Shown piece by piece: positions 13,590-22,968 of a stretch of DNA of 64,000 nt. Position numbers and translations under genes: made by a program. Within the stretch, counting starts at the first letter, position 1; each line of letters opens with the position of its first letter. The notes beneath the pieces were generated by a model. The model saw only the letters and a program-made list of their open reading frames with translations, was not told the origin of the DNA and ran no database searches. The stretch is from contig JAXDDX010000090.1 of assembly GCA_034670405.1 (NCBI GenBank), forward strand, positions 212,501 through 276,500. Direction: 5' to 3'. This stretch comes from Hoplostethus atlanticus. Lineage: Eukaryota; Chordata; Actinopteri; Trachichthyiformes; Trachichthyidae.

Positions 13590-13830
13590 AATAAGTGGTG
13601 GAAAAGGCAGCCGTCAGCGAGCGGGTTCCCGCCATGATTCGTACCTAGCATCGATGGCGGATGTGCATGCTTTTCTTTGCTGCAGAAGGCTTTTAGTCGA
13701 ACAAAGGAATGCAAACACCAGGGGAACATCAAATGCATCACGTCGCTAATCTGAAGGCTAAAGGGCTGGCTGCAGCATGAAGCTCTCTGAATCATTTGTC
13801 CCTGACACTGCTGGCATGGAGCACATCTCC
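13590..13830. promoter_or_regulatory. Candidate conserved non-coding DNA
   Basis: Balanced base composition and no repeat landmarks, with an octamer-like ATGCAAACA near 13710 and a run of palindromic half-sites (CATCGATGG, AAATGCATCAC). This is only a composition-based guess. A cross-species alignment is needed to tell it from neutral sequence. Confidence 0.2.
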
Positions 13831-14670
13831 TGTGTCTCTCTGTTTCACACCGGGTATCTCCATTCTGTGTGTTTTTCCCTCTCTCTCACTATATATTTTT
13901 TTTGTGCGTGTGTGTGTCTCTCTCTCGCACACACACACTTTCCCGCTCAATTCTTGGCTGCCATCCTGCAAGATTCATCATTAATTCATCCAATTACTTA
14001 ATGTTCCTCTTCTTCCTCTCTTTCACATGGCCTCAGTGTCTGTGCCTCCTCAACCACCTACTGGCTCCAATCCATCTGGACTACTTCTAGATTGAAGAGC
14101 TTCTCTCTACTTCGGTTTATTGCCTCCTGTGTCATTGAGTTCCTCCGTGAAGCGGCTCCAAGACTTTGCCTCTTGTGGCTTTTAGAGAAAGAGAAAGGAC
14201 GTTTAAAGTGTTTGAATTTCTGGCACTTCTGGCACCGTGCGCTTTGCTGAGGCTGTATATTATGCAATGAAGGATGCGCTTTGTATTTGTCATCGTGTAA
14301 GAAAGGGACCGTCCCTCACTCAGTAGCAATCCAATCAACATACGTGCTAGCATTGAATGCAAACACTGTGCCAGAAGTAAATTTGTTAATGGTCATGAAA
14401 TCTTAAGTTACATTGACTCATAATCTGTTGGAAAGTCCATTTGTGTGTGAATTGAATGGCCATTGGTTAAAGGTGCGAAAAGCCTTGTCGAAGCCGGTGG
14501 AGTTTATCTCCTGTTTGTGTGTTGTGTAGCAGCTAAGGTGTACCAGTACATCTCTTTTAATATTGACATGTCTCAAGCTTAAAGGCTGAGAGGGTCACAA
14601 TTTTCAAAGTGGTAATCCTCAAAATCCTCGTTTTATTGATTTTGTCTCCATCTTTGGTGCTCAGCGCTCA
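13831..14670. other. Gene-free stretch
   Basis: Pyrimidine-rich with short CT and CA runs (13870-13945). No coding or mobile-element signal recognised. Confidence 0.45.
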
Positions 14671-14995
14671 TGGTAAATGGACTGTACTTATATAGCGCTT
14701 TTCTAGTCTTTTCCGACCACTCAAAGCGCTTTACACTACATTCACATTCACCCCATTCACACACATTCATACACTGATGGCAGGGCGCTACCATGTAAGG
14801 TGCCAACCTGCACATCAGGGGAATCTAACCATTCATACACATTCACACACCGAAGGTGCAGCTTCGGGAGCAATTTGGGGTGCAGTGTCTTGCCCAAGGA
14901 CACTTCGACATGCGGACTGGAGGAGCTTGGGATCGAACCACCGATCTTCTGATTAGCGGACGACCCGCTCTACCCCCTGAGCCACAGCCGCCCCC
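14671..14995 (-). mobile_element. tRNA-derived SINE, AFC-like
   Basis: Read on the minus strand, it opens with a tRNA-like head: an A box (TGGCTCAGGGGGTAGAGC, complement of 14967-14984) and a B box (GGTTCGATCCC, complement of 14929-14939) about 30 bases apart, as in polymerase III promoters. The body includes GTGTCCTTGGGCAAGACACT. The tail is AAGCGCTTTGAGTGGTCGG, then AAAAGCGCTATATAAG, ending TCCATTTACCA. As I know the families, this head-plus-tail layout is that of the AFC SINEs of percomorph fishes, whose tail is borrowed from a partner LINE. It is near full length (about 325 bases), which implies fairly recent insertion. The family name is from memory and not checked. Confidence 0.8.
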
Positions 14996-14999
14996 ACTA

Positions 15000-16275
15000 C
15001 TCATCACTGTGGTGTTTCCTCACTGCCCTTTCCAGAGATCACCTGTCAATCAAACAGTGTCTCCAGTACTGTGACGTCTTTCTCCTTGGATTTTCCCACT
15101 ACTTTAAAAGCATGAACACAGAACGTAAGCATCAGGAGCAATAGTTAATATGTTGTGCTACTAAAGATCTTTAAATTTGACCAAACAAAAATCTAATTTC
15201 TGGGAGGGTAGAAAAACCTCTGAAATAGTGTTTAGACCATGGGGCACAAAAACTCTCCATTATAACCCATATTAATGCAATTATTTTAGCTGGGGTAGCA
15301 GGCGAAGTGAGGCAGGTTTTAGGGAGGAGCCTCCATCGGCATGACGGTCCATATCCAGGTTTTAATATAAGGTCATTATTGGCCCGATATATTGACAAAT
15401 GGATTGATACTCTTGGTCTAACTCTAGTTTCAACACAACTGCATGAATACGGACTTAGACAGGAATAACACTTAAACCTTTAAGCTATTAACTGTTTATT
15501 GACATCTCGGCTCATAACCTAGTGGGAAGGAGACTATAAAAGGAACTTATCTTGTGTTTGTGTTGTTGTTATTGTTGTGAGGCACCGGTGGAAAGGAAAT
15601 GAATTGCTTTAAATGAAATCTCCCTCACTTCCACAATTAGGGTGTAGTTAGACAATAACAAAATATAATATGTTAAATTATACTACATAAATCAGAGTCT
15701 CTAATCCGACTATTAAAATTGTAGGATTCTCTCTCACCACTATTATCTCCCCTTGTGCACCATGTTATACAATGAAATACTAACAACAACAAAAACCTTC
15801 TCATATGAGTCCCTGGGATGAAATTAAATGGGAGTCTATAGCCTAATGTGTGTGTCAATATGGAGGTCCTTGACATGAAAATGAACCCATGTCATTACAT
15901 GCTCTATGAGCTGTGGTATAGAAATGTTGTTGCTCTTTGTTAGTGTTACACCACACTGTAGCTGTGTATAAAGGGAGCTGTATTCCTAGGTGTCACTGCA
16001 AAACTTTCATTACGCATAATGAAATAATACTAACGAGCGGCGAGGCTAAAAGCCCCAGAGTATCTATTAGTGAGTCAGAGAGCGTTGGCGTGGGCTGTTC
16101 AGAGGGAATGGGAGGTGAGAATGAATGTGAGAGTTGGTTTTCACACCATTCAGCTGACCTTGGTGCTGATGAAACGCTCTGGGACCGCACAAAAGACGGA
16201 GAAAACGACAGGGGAGGATAAAACATAGGAAAGCAGCAGAGGGGAGAGTAGAGGAGAGAGGGATCGTTTGGTGCG
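15000..16275. other. Gene-free stretch
   Basis: No recognised element. 15371-15420 (GGCCCGATATATTGAC) weakly recalls the 390-bp family but is too short to call. Confidence 0.45.
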
Positions 16276-16563
16276 CTGTCTTGTGCAGTGTCTCCTCCTG
16301 TGTAATTTAGTGTCACGTGTAATTGAATGTCTTGTCCTGTGTAATGAGTGTCTCGTACCACTAGGAGCCTACAGCGTCCCACCTCGTCTCCTTTGTGTCC
16401 TTTCCTGTGTAATTTAGTGTCTCATCCCCCGTAATGTTCTATGTTTAGTGTCTTGTACAAAGTAATGGGGGTTTGTATTGCTAGTTGGCTGCAGTGTCCT
16501 GTCCATTTTTGTGTCTTGTCCTGTGTAATGTGTGTCCTATATCATTAAGAGAGCGCCTATTGT
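16276..16563. repeat. Degenerate ~140-bp minisatellite, left outer arm
   Basis: Two decayed units. Diagnostic stretches are GTCTCGTACCACTAGGAGCC (16345-16370 region) and TGTATTGCTAGTTGGCTGCA (16475-16495), plus repeated CTTGTCCTGTGTAAT. They match the reverse complement of the cleaner array at 22020-22460, where the unit reads GTACCACTAGGTGGCTGCTG on the minus strand. The outer repeats on the two sides of the 16-22 kb structure are therefore in opposite orientation. Confidence 0.65.
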
Positions 16564-16569
16564 CTTGTC

Positions 16570-16672
16570 ATGCCACATCTTTGTATGCATTTAGTACAAG
16601 TAAACTTTTATTGGATTGGCTGTTGGAGTTTTTTTCCAAGGTTGTAAATGTAGGCATACAAAGATGTGGCAT
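16570..16672. repeat. Hairpin-forming inverted repeat
   Basis: ATGCCACATCTTTGTATGC at 16570-16588 is the exact reverse complement of 16654-16672, with a 65-base loop. It abuts the outer edge of the left arm of the large inverted repeat and is absent from the matching position on the right. It could be a small foldback insertion. Confidence 0.8.
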
Positions 16673-18516
16673 GGCCATATGGAGGACGGAATCTGCCAAA
16701 ATCAAAAATAAATAAATAAACAACCTATAAATACATTAATATGCCATTAAGTGTACCAAAGATAATATTAAAAATAAATGTAGGCATTAATTAATTGATA
16801 AAATGTGATAGAAATTGATATTTCAGTTTAATTTGCTTCTGTATTTATTTACCTTTGTATTAATTTCCCTATTTATTTACTTTCCTATTTAAATTTTCCT
16901 TTTATTTATGTATTTATATATTTATTTCTTCATCTATTTCTCTATTATTTTCCCTTTGCATTCCCCCCCTATTTATTTCTCCAAACTTATTTATTCCTGT
17001 ATTATTGTCTTTATACATTTCCTTTTACATTTCTTCATGCATTTCTGCTTCATTATGCAAATGAGGGGGCGTGGCTCAGTTCAGCTCAGCTCATGTTCAG
17101 TTTTAGCAATCAAACTCAAAAAAGGCAGGTCGGACATAGCTGTAGCAAGGAGATTAAGGCCGAATCCCAATTCTCATTTTCACCCCTACGGCTCGTTTAC
17201 GAGGGCTCCCTCGCCCTTCGGCTTGGCCCTCAGAACAGAGGCACAAGGGGTAGTGGTAGAAATCTCTCCCTATGAAATGGGACAACCTTTCAAGACCCTG
17301 ATACATCATCGATGACGTTTACATAAACAGACGGGACGAGTTTGTTATCGGAGATTACTATGGCAATAATGGTATTATCACAGTGACATTTGCCATTCAT
17401 CTGATGGAGATAGAAAAGCATGGACGCTCGCGATTCGTTCACAATTTATACGTTTCACGCTCTCAATCGATCAAACAAGTCATCAAATAAAAAAGACCAC
17501 TGCTTCATTACCAGTCCACTTCATGACAGAATAGCGTTAGCGGTGCTCTGTAGTCTAGCCAGCCGTGCTCTAACGTTACCCTGCCAGTCTGCACTGATAT
17601 TAGAGGAGCCGTAACAAGTGCAGCAACTTCGCTGCTGGACTTTAGTTATATTTCGGCATCATATGCCATCAAAGGGGGGAAATGCAACATGGAAATATGT
17701 CAAAATGCAGGACTGTCATGCACAAATCAGCCTATAAACAATGTTGTAACGTTAACTAGCGAGGTAGAGACATCGGCATACTAGAGATTTTTTGTTATGC
17801 TTGTTATAAAGAAAAGGTCTCTAATACATTGAAACGACATTAAACTAAGATAATACTACGGTTAGAATATTTTTTAAATCTTTATTAATGAAGAAAATAC
17901 TACATTTGTTGTTCACTTTGATGGTAGTGTAGCGTTCGCCATGATCTTTCAGTTGATTCGTCATTCTGGGAGACTTCTCCTAACCCTCGGTTTGTAGTGT
18001 GCCCCTGAAAAATCTCCGTTTGGAGGGCCATGTAGCCCTAGCACTTCGCCCTACCCCTCGATCCCAAGAGAATTGGGACACCCCTACCCCTACACGTGAA
18101 CGCGCAAAACGGAGGGGAAGGGCTAAGGGGTAGGGCCAAGGGGTGAATTGGGATTCGGCCAAAGTGTTTGAGCTAGACGCCCAGTGTCAGAGGCGGCTAA
18201 TAGACTGGATGAGTTGGAGCGCTGTAAGTATGAGATCAGCAATATGATGTTTTTTCTTGCGTCCATTGAAGATTATTTGACTTACTTTCTTCATACACAG
18301 CATCCAGTTAGGACCCACAACTAATGGTAACGTTACAAAATGGAGTGGAGACAGGCCAAAGGAGGAGTATGTGTATGTTAGCGTTAGCTAAGCTTTGTTG
18401 GCTTTTATTTCCACTGGCATAAGCATTGGCATTGGAAACAGCATTGGAAACGAGCTGATTCGGCCAATGCCAAATGCCATTGTAGAAGTCGTGCATTTTT
18501 CAAAATTGAATAAATA
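16671..18516 (+). repeat. Left arm of large inverted repeat
   Basis: From GCATGGCCATATGGAGGACG to AAATTGAATAAATAC this reads as the reverse complement of 20994-21994. Matching blocks include the ends (GGAGGACGGAATCTGCC), the AT-rich AATAAATAAATAAA section, the GGGGGCGTGGCTCAGTTCAG block (17065-17085) and, beyond a ~1-kb insertion, the block 18171-18430. Without the insertion the arm is about 840 bases. Short open frames in it are mirror images of those in the right arm. It may be the terminal repeat of one long-TIR DNA transposon or the product of an inverted duplication. Confidence 0.85.
17155..18160. mobile_element. TIR DNA transposon, non-autonomous (~1 kb)
   Basis: Bounded by GGCCGAATCCCAATTC (17158-17173) and its exact reverse complement (18145-18160), with further imperfect symmetry in subterminal CACCCCTAC and AGGGGTAGGG blocks. 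The right arm of the surrounding inverted repeat has an empty site: there the sequence runs GCAAGGAGATAAAGTGTTTG (minus strand) without the insert. So this element entered the left arm after the two arms existed as copies. The internal frames are short and look non-coding. The target duplication is 2-3 bases at most (TAA/AAA), so I do not assign a superfamily. Confidence 0.8.
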
Positions 18517-18603
18517 CGGCGCACATTTACACAAAATGGCTCAGCTAACGTTAGTTCAGTATTTGTGTTACCGTCATACCCATGTTAATTGCTGGGAAAG
18601 AAC

Positions 18604-19080
18604 TAGTTGTTAACACTAGAACTGCCAAGATGTTTGGGTTTTTTCATTTTGGCCGGGGTTTTCGCACATCTTGGGTTGCTTAGCAATATTTATTGTTTTT
18701 CTTCAATAATTCTCTTTGTTCATGGTGTAAAATCCCAATCCGAAACACAGAGCAGTAGCCTATTTGAATTGCGTCAGCATTGTCTGCTACAGTAGGCTAT
18801 ATTGCCTGCTATTTGAGGATCAAGAGGATGAAGAGAGAGAAGATAAAGAGATCAAATCGAAGACTAAATGTAGAGGAGGCGTTGGCATTGTTTCATGAAC
18901 TGGGTGAAGGGGAATCTGATGGTGGAGAAGTCTCAGACTTGAGCGATGTGGACTGGAGCGAGGAGGTTTGATTCCGTCTTTAAGCCAGCGGGACCCCGGT
19001 GTAAAAAATCCAAACCTAACAACGCACTTCATTGGTGCCAGGTAGGCATAAGTTATTATTTTTTCATCTAAGCCTATATT
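18604..19080 (+). pseudogene. piggyBac-like 5' end with short transposase N-terminus
   Basis: TTAA at 18610-18613 is followed by CACTAGAACTGCC, the kind of tetranucleotide target and terminal repeat seen at piggyBac ends in fish. About 215 bases downstream an ATG at 18828 opens a 47-codon frame to the stop at 18971. It is basic at the start (KREKIKRSNRR), then has NVEEALALFHEL and an acidic D/E/S-rich stretch (GEGESDGGEVSDLSDVDW), the usual make-up of a piggyBac transposase N-terminus. No catalytic domain follows and no matching 3' terminal repeat was found, so this is a truncated relic. The family call rests on the ends plus composition and could be wrong. Confidence 0.4.
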
Positions 19081-19534
19081 ATTTTGGGCCTTTAATTAGT
19101 AACGTTACGCCGTCAATTGGATCGCGCCTCTGTATAGGTCCTATACATTCATGAACGCGCAGCTGCTTCAAAGTGCAAAGTTGTAAAAAAAAAAAGTCAT
19201 AGAAGTTGTAAAATCAAGGAATAATAAGGAATAACAATGTTATAAACGTCAATAGTGGGAGAGCAGGTAGCTGTGCAAAATGTGCCATCCACACCCGTGC
19301 ATGTGCCAGATAGTGCCCGTGCCAGAGAGAGCACGCACCGCTTCTCCAGATGCAAGTAGGCCTATTGCAAATGCTCTGGCTAATCTCTCTCATTTTAAAA
19401 TTAATTTCATTAAATTTTTACAACCGAGTCCGCGCACCAACAGCGCACGCCAAGTGCAACATAAAGGATCCACTGAGTGCATTTCTCTGTATACTGGACA
19501 GGGGTACTATGATGACAGCTTGCGCTAATTTCTA

Positions 19535-20764
19535 TTGGTCCGTGGTGGATCAGATGGCTCGGCTTTACTTACTTTAAAGGGACTACCCGCAGATGGTCCG
19601 TGGCAGTGTTCTGCAACATTCTACCAGGCCAGTCTGACCGTGTATGTTCCGAGGGAGCCGCAACAGCCAGCAAAACGGAGGCAATGCCAAATTGTATTTA
19701 CAATCGATCATTCCTTACTTCTGCAAAAATTGGAACGTTATGGCATAAGAGGCGTAACACAAAATTGGTTAAAAAGTTATTTAAATAATAGGTTTCAATA
19801 TGTACAAATTAAAAATACTGAATCACATTTTAGAAGAGTAACCTGTGGTGTTCCACAAGGTTCGGTATTGGGACCTAAGTTATTTATACTTTATTTAAAT
19901 GATATTTTTACAGTATCGAGTAAGCTGAAATTTGTTACATTTGCAGATGACACAAATCTATTTTGTTCAGGACAGGACATGAAAGAATTATTAAAAACAG
20001 TAGAAACAGAATTGATCATGTTAAAAAAATGGTTTGATATCAATAAGGTATCACTAAATGAAAATAAAACAAAATTTATGGTGTTCGGTGGTGCCAGGGC
20101 TAATTGTGAAATTAAACTGAATTTAAATGGAGTTGAAATCGAAAGAGTATATGACACAAAATTCTTGGGAGTGATTATAGATTATAAGCTCAGTTGGAAG
20201 CCACATATAGAATACATCAAACGGAAATTATGTAAATCTATTGCTATTCTTTACAAGATGAGGGATTTGCTGAATAAGAAATGTCTGCATATATTGTATT
20301 GCTCACTCATAATACCATATATGTCGTATTGTGTTGAGGTGTGGGGAAATGCATATAAAACAAATATAGACCCTATAATTAAAATTCAGAAAAGAGCTAT
20401 TAGAATAATAAATAAAGTTGGTTATCGTGAATCCACAAATCAGTTGTTTATAGGATCCTGTACCTTGAAATTTTTAGATATTGTGTATTTAAAAACGATG
20501 CAAATATTGTTTAGAGCTAGGAATAAAAACCTTCCTGTTTGTATTCAAAAAATGTTTAAATTAAGAGAAGTAAATTATAATTTAAGAGGGTTGTGCATGT
20601 TTGTAACATGCAAAGTGAGAACTGATGTAAAATACAGATGTGTTTCAGTTTTGGGAGTTAAATTATGGAATGAACTTAGTGATGAGTTGAAACTGTGTAG
20701 CTCTCTGTTGAATTTTAAAAAAGCCTTGAAAGGTAAAATAATTAAGGATTACAATGTGAAATGA
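19535..20764 (+). CDS. Non-LTR retrotransposon reverse transcriptase, 5'-truncated, open frame
   Basis: A 409-codon open frame. The first ~52 residues are unrelated upstream sequence read through by chance. From residue ~53 it is LINE reverse transcriptase of the jockey/L2/CR1 group: IDHSLLLQKLERYGIRG (57-73), GVPQGSVLGP (105-114), the catalytic FADD (136-139), then the thumb and C-terminal region with FLGVIIDYKLSWKPHI and a terminal WNELSDELK, ending NVK and stop. No in-frame stop or frameshift is visible across ~357 residues, so the copy is young. The endonuclease and the first part of the polymerase are missing (5' truncation at ~19690), so it cannot move on its own. The N-terminal methionine is not a real start. 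Confidence 0.85.
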   Translation: MVRGGSDGSALLTLKGLPADGPWQCSATFYQASLTVYVPREPQQPAKRRQCQIVFTIDHSLLLQKLERYGIRGVTQNWLKSYLNNRFQYVQIKNTESHFRRVTCGVPQGSVLGPKLFILYLNDIFTVSSKLKFVTFADDTNLFCSGQDMKELLKTVETELIMLKKWFDINKVSLNENKTKFMVFGGARANCEIKLNLNGVEIERVYDTKFLGVIIDYKLSWKPHIEYIKRKLCKSIAILYKMRDLLNKKCLHILYCSLIIPYMSYCVEVWGNAYKTNIDPIIKIQKRAIRIINKVGYRESTNQLFIGSCTLKFLDIVYLKTMQILFRARNKNLPVCIQKMFKLREVNYNLRGLCMFVTCKVRTDVKYRCVSVLGVKLWNELSDELKLCSSLLNFKKALKGKIIKDYNVK

Positions 20765-20993
20765 TTAATATGTAAAATAATCATAATTTAAGAGTAAGCT
20801 TTCTTTTTTTTTTTTTTTTTCTTTCTTTTTTTGTATTGCTGATATTCTGGGTTATCTTTATGGATTGTATAGGATAGGCATATATAAGCCTTGGCTTCAG
20901 CCTATTCCTTTTTCGGTTGTTGATTGTCTTTTTTATTGTGTGAAATAACGAACGGGAATTTTTATTAACCAAAATAAACCATTCATTCATTCA
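19690..20993 (+). mobile_element. 5'-truncated LINE insertion (jockey superfamily)
   Basis: Starts abruptly inside the polymerase domain and ends after a short 3' UTR with poly-T (20804-20821), then AATAAACCATTCATTCATTC, a tandem ATTC tail typical of LINEs that lack poly-A. It fills the right half of the spacer between the inverted-repeat arms and abuts the right arm directly. I could not find a clear target duplication. Confidence 0.8.
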
Positions 20994-21994
20994 TATTTAT
21001 TCAATTTTGAAAAATTTTGACTTCTACAATGCCGCACATCTGGCATTGGCCGAATCAGCTCGTTTCCAATGCTGAGCTGTTCCAGATAGTCTGACCCATA
21101 GCTGCTACATAAATACACAAGGAAAATTTGTTTTCAGAGCATATTGATTACTCTCTATATTTAGTCAAATGTTACCTTAAACCCACCTTTGAATAATGTT
21201 CATAATTTGGTTGATCTTTGGGTTAGCCACACTAACTTATGCCAGTGGAAATAAAAGCCAACAAAGCTTAGCTAACGCTAACGTACACATACTCCTCCTT
21301 TGGCCTGTCTCCACTCCATTTTGTAACATTACCGTTAGTTGTGGGTCTGAACTGGATGCTGTGTATGAAGAAAGTAAGTCAAATAATCTTCAATGGACGT
21401 AAGAAAAAACATCATATTGCTGATCTCATACTTACAGCGCTCCAACTCATCCAGTCTATTAGGCGCCTCCGACACCGGGCGTCTAGCTCAAACACTTTAT
21501 CTCCTTGCTACAGCTATGTCTGACCTGCCTTTTCTGAGTTTGATTGCTAGAACTGAATATGAGCTGAGCTGAACTGAGCCACGCCCCCTCATTTGCGTAA
21601 TGAAGCAGAAATGCATGAAGAAATGTAAAAAGAAATGTATAAAAACAATAATACAGGAATAAATAAGTTTGGAGAAATAAATAGGGGGGGAATGCAAAGG
21701 GAAAATAATAGAGAAATAAATGAAGAAATAAATATATATAAATACATAAATAAAAGGAAAAATTAAATAGGAAAGTAAATAAATAGGGAAATTAATACAA
21801 AGGTAAATAAATACAGAAGCAAATTAAACCGAAATATCAATTTATATCACATTTTATCAATTAATTAATGCCTACATTTATTTTTAATATTATTTTTGGT
21901 ACATTTAATGGCATATTAATGTATTTATAGGTTGTTTATTTATTTATTTATTTATTTTTGATTTTGGCAGATTCCGTCCTCCATTTTGACCATA
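20994..21994 (-). repeat. Right arm of large inverted repeat
   Basis: Reverse complement of 16671-18516 minus the 1-kb transposon. It lacks that insertion (continuous at about 21490-21508), but has an extra ~165 bases at about 21065-21235 relative to the left arm. It ends TTTTGGCAGATTCCGTCCTC then CATTTTGACCATAGC. The match includes a GCTAACGCTAACG block and the ACTTATGCCAGTGGAAATAA block. Confidence 0.85.
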
Positions 21995-22019
21995 GCATCC
22001 AATGGTACAGACAACACAG

Positions 22020-22460
22020 ACAGGTGTATTATTATAGGCACACAGGACAAGACATAGAAATGAACAGGACAAAACACAAAGGACACAGGACAGGACAAGA
22101 CAGGATGGGACACAGCAGCCACCTAGTGGTACAAGACAGTCATTGCACAAGACAAGGCATTAAATTACACTGGACAAGACACAGAAATTAACAGGACAAT
22201 ACACAAAGGACACAGGACAGGACAGGACAGGACAAGACAGGATGGGACACAGCAGCCATCTAGTGGTACAAGACAGTCATTGCACAAGACAAGGCATTAA
22301 ATTACACAGGACAAGACACAGAAATGAACAGGACAATACACAAAGGACACAGGACAGGACAGGACAGGACAGGACAGGACGGGATGGGACACAGCAGCCA
22401 CTTAGTGGTACAAGACCCTCATAGCACAAGACAAGACACTAAATTATAGGCAATTATAGG
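22020..22460. repeat. ~140-bp minisatellite, right outer arm
   Basis: At least three units. The marker CACAGCAGCC recurs at 22111, 22248 and 22390, so spacing is 137 and 142 bases. Each unit has an internal ACAGG pentamer run of different length, which accounts for the size difference. Units contain CTAGTGGTACAAGACAGTCA and AAGGCATTAAATTACAC. Confidence 0.9.
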
Positions 22461-22964
22461 CAAGGCACAAAATGATCCAATCCCTTCTAGAGGAGAGGAG
22501 AGGAGAGGAGAGGAGAAGAAAATAGATGAGGATCAAGTATTGGAGAAGAGAAAAGAATAGAGGGGGAGAAAGCAGTGTAGGAAATAAGTGGAGTAAAAAA
22601 AGGGGTGAGCAAAGGGAATGTGGAGGAGAGTTGGAGAGGAAAGGAGACGCTAATAAGGAGAGGAAGTCAGAGGAGAGAAAATCAGACCTTTATATGTTAA
22701 AATGAAGATCTGTGTCCTTGAAAAACTATTTTAGCCCATGCAACTCATTCTGCCCTGCACCCCACAAGCAAAGCACTCTCCGCCATATACTTTATATTTT
22801 TTCCATTATCCTCTAAGAGGAATGTGTCCTTGAGCGACTCTGCTTTTGCTCTTATGTGTAAGGAAAGCATATTGTTAGGATGTATGTGTTTTTGAAGGCT
22901 GATACCATTATGTTTGGGTTGAAGCTCCAATAGCCTTGGTAGAGTTGGTAGAGAATTTTCATGG
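22461..22964. other. Gene-free stretch, GAGAG-rich start
   Basis: An (AGGAG)n run at 22488-22517, then purine-rich sequence. No exon or mobile-element ends. Confidence 0.5.
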
Positions 22965-22968
22965 TAGA

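Noticed and set aside
14671..14995. Functional tRNA gene on the minus strand
   Set aside because: A and B boxes are present but the downstream body and LINE-like tail identify a SINE.
22020..22460. Coding frames with repeated TGQD-type peptide
   Set aside because: They come from the ~140-base minisatellite with ACAGG runs.
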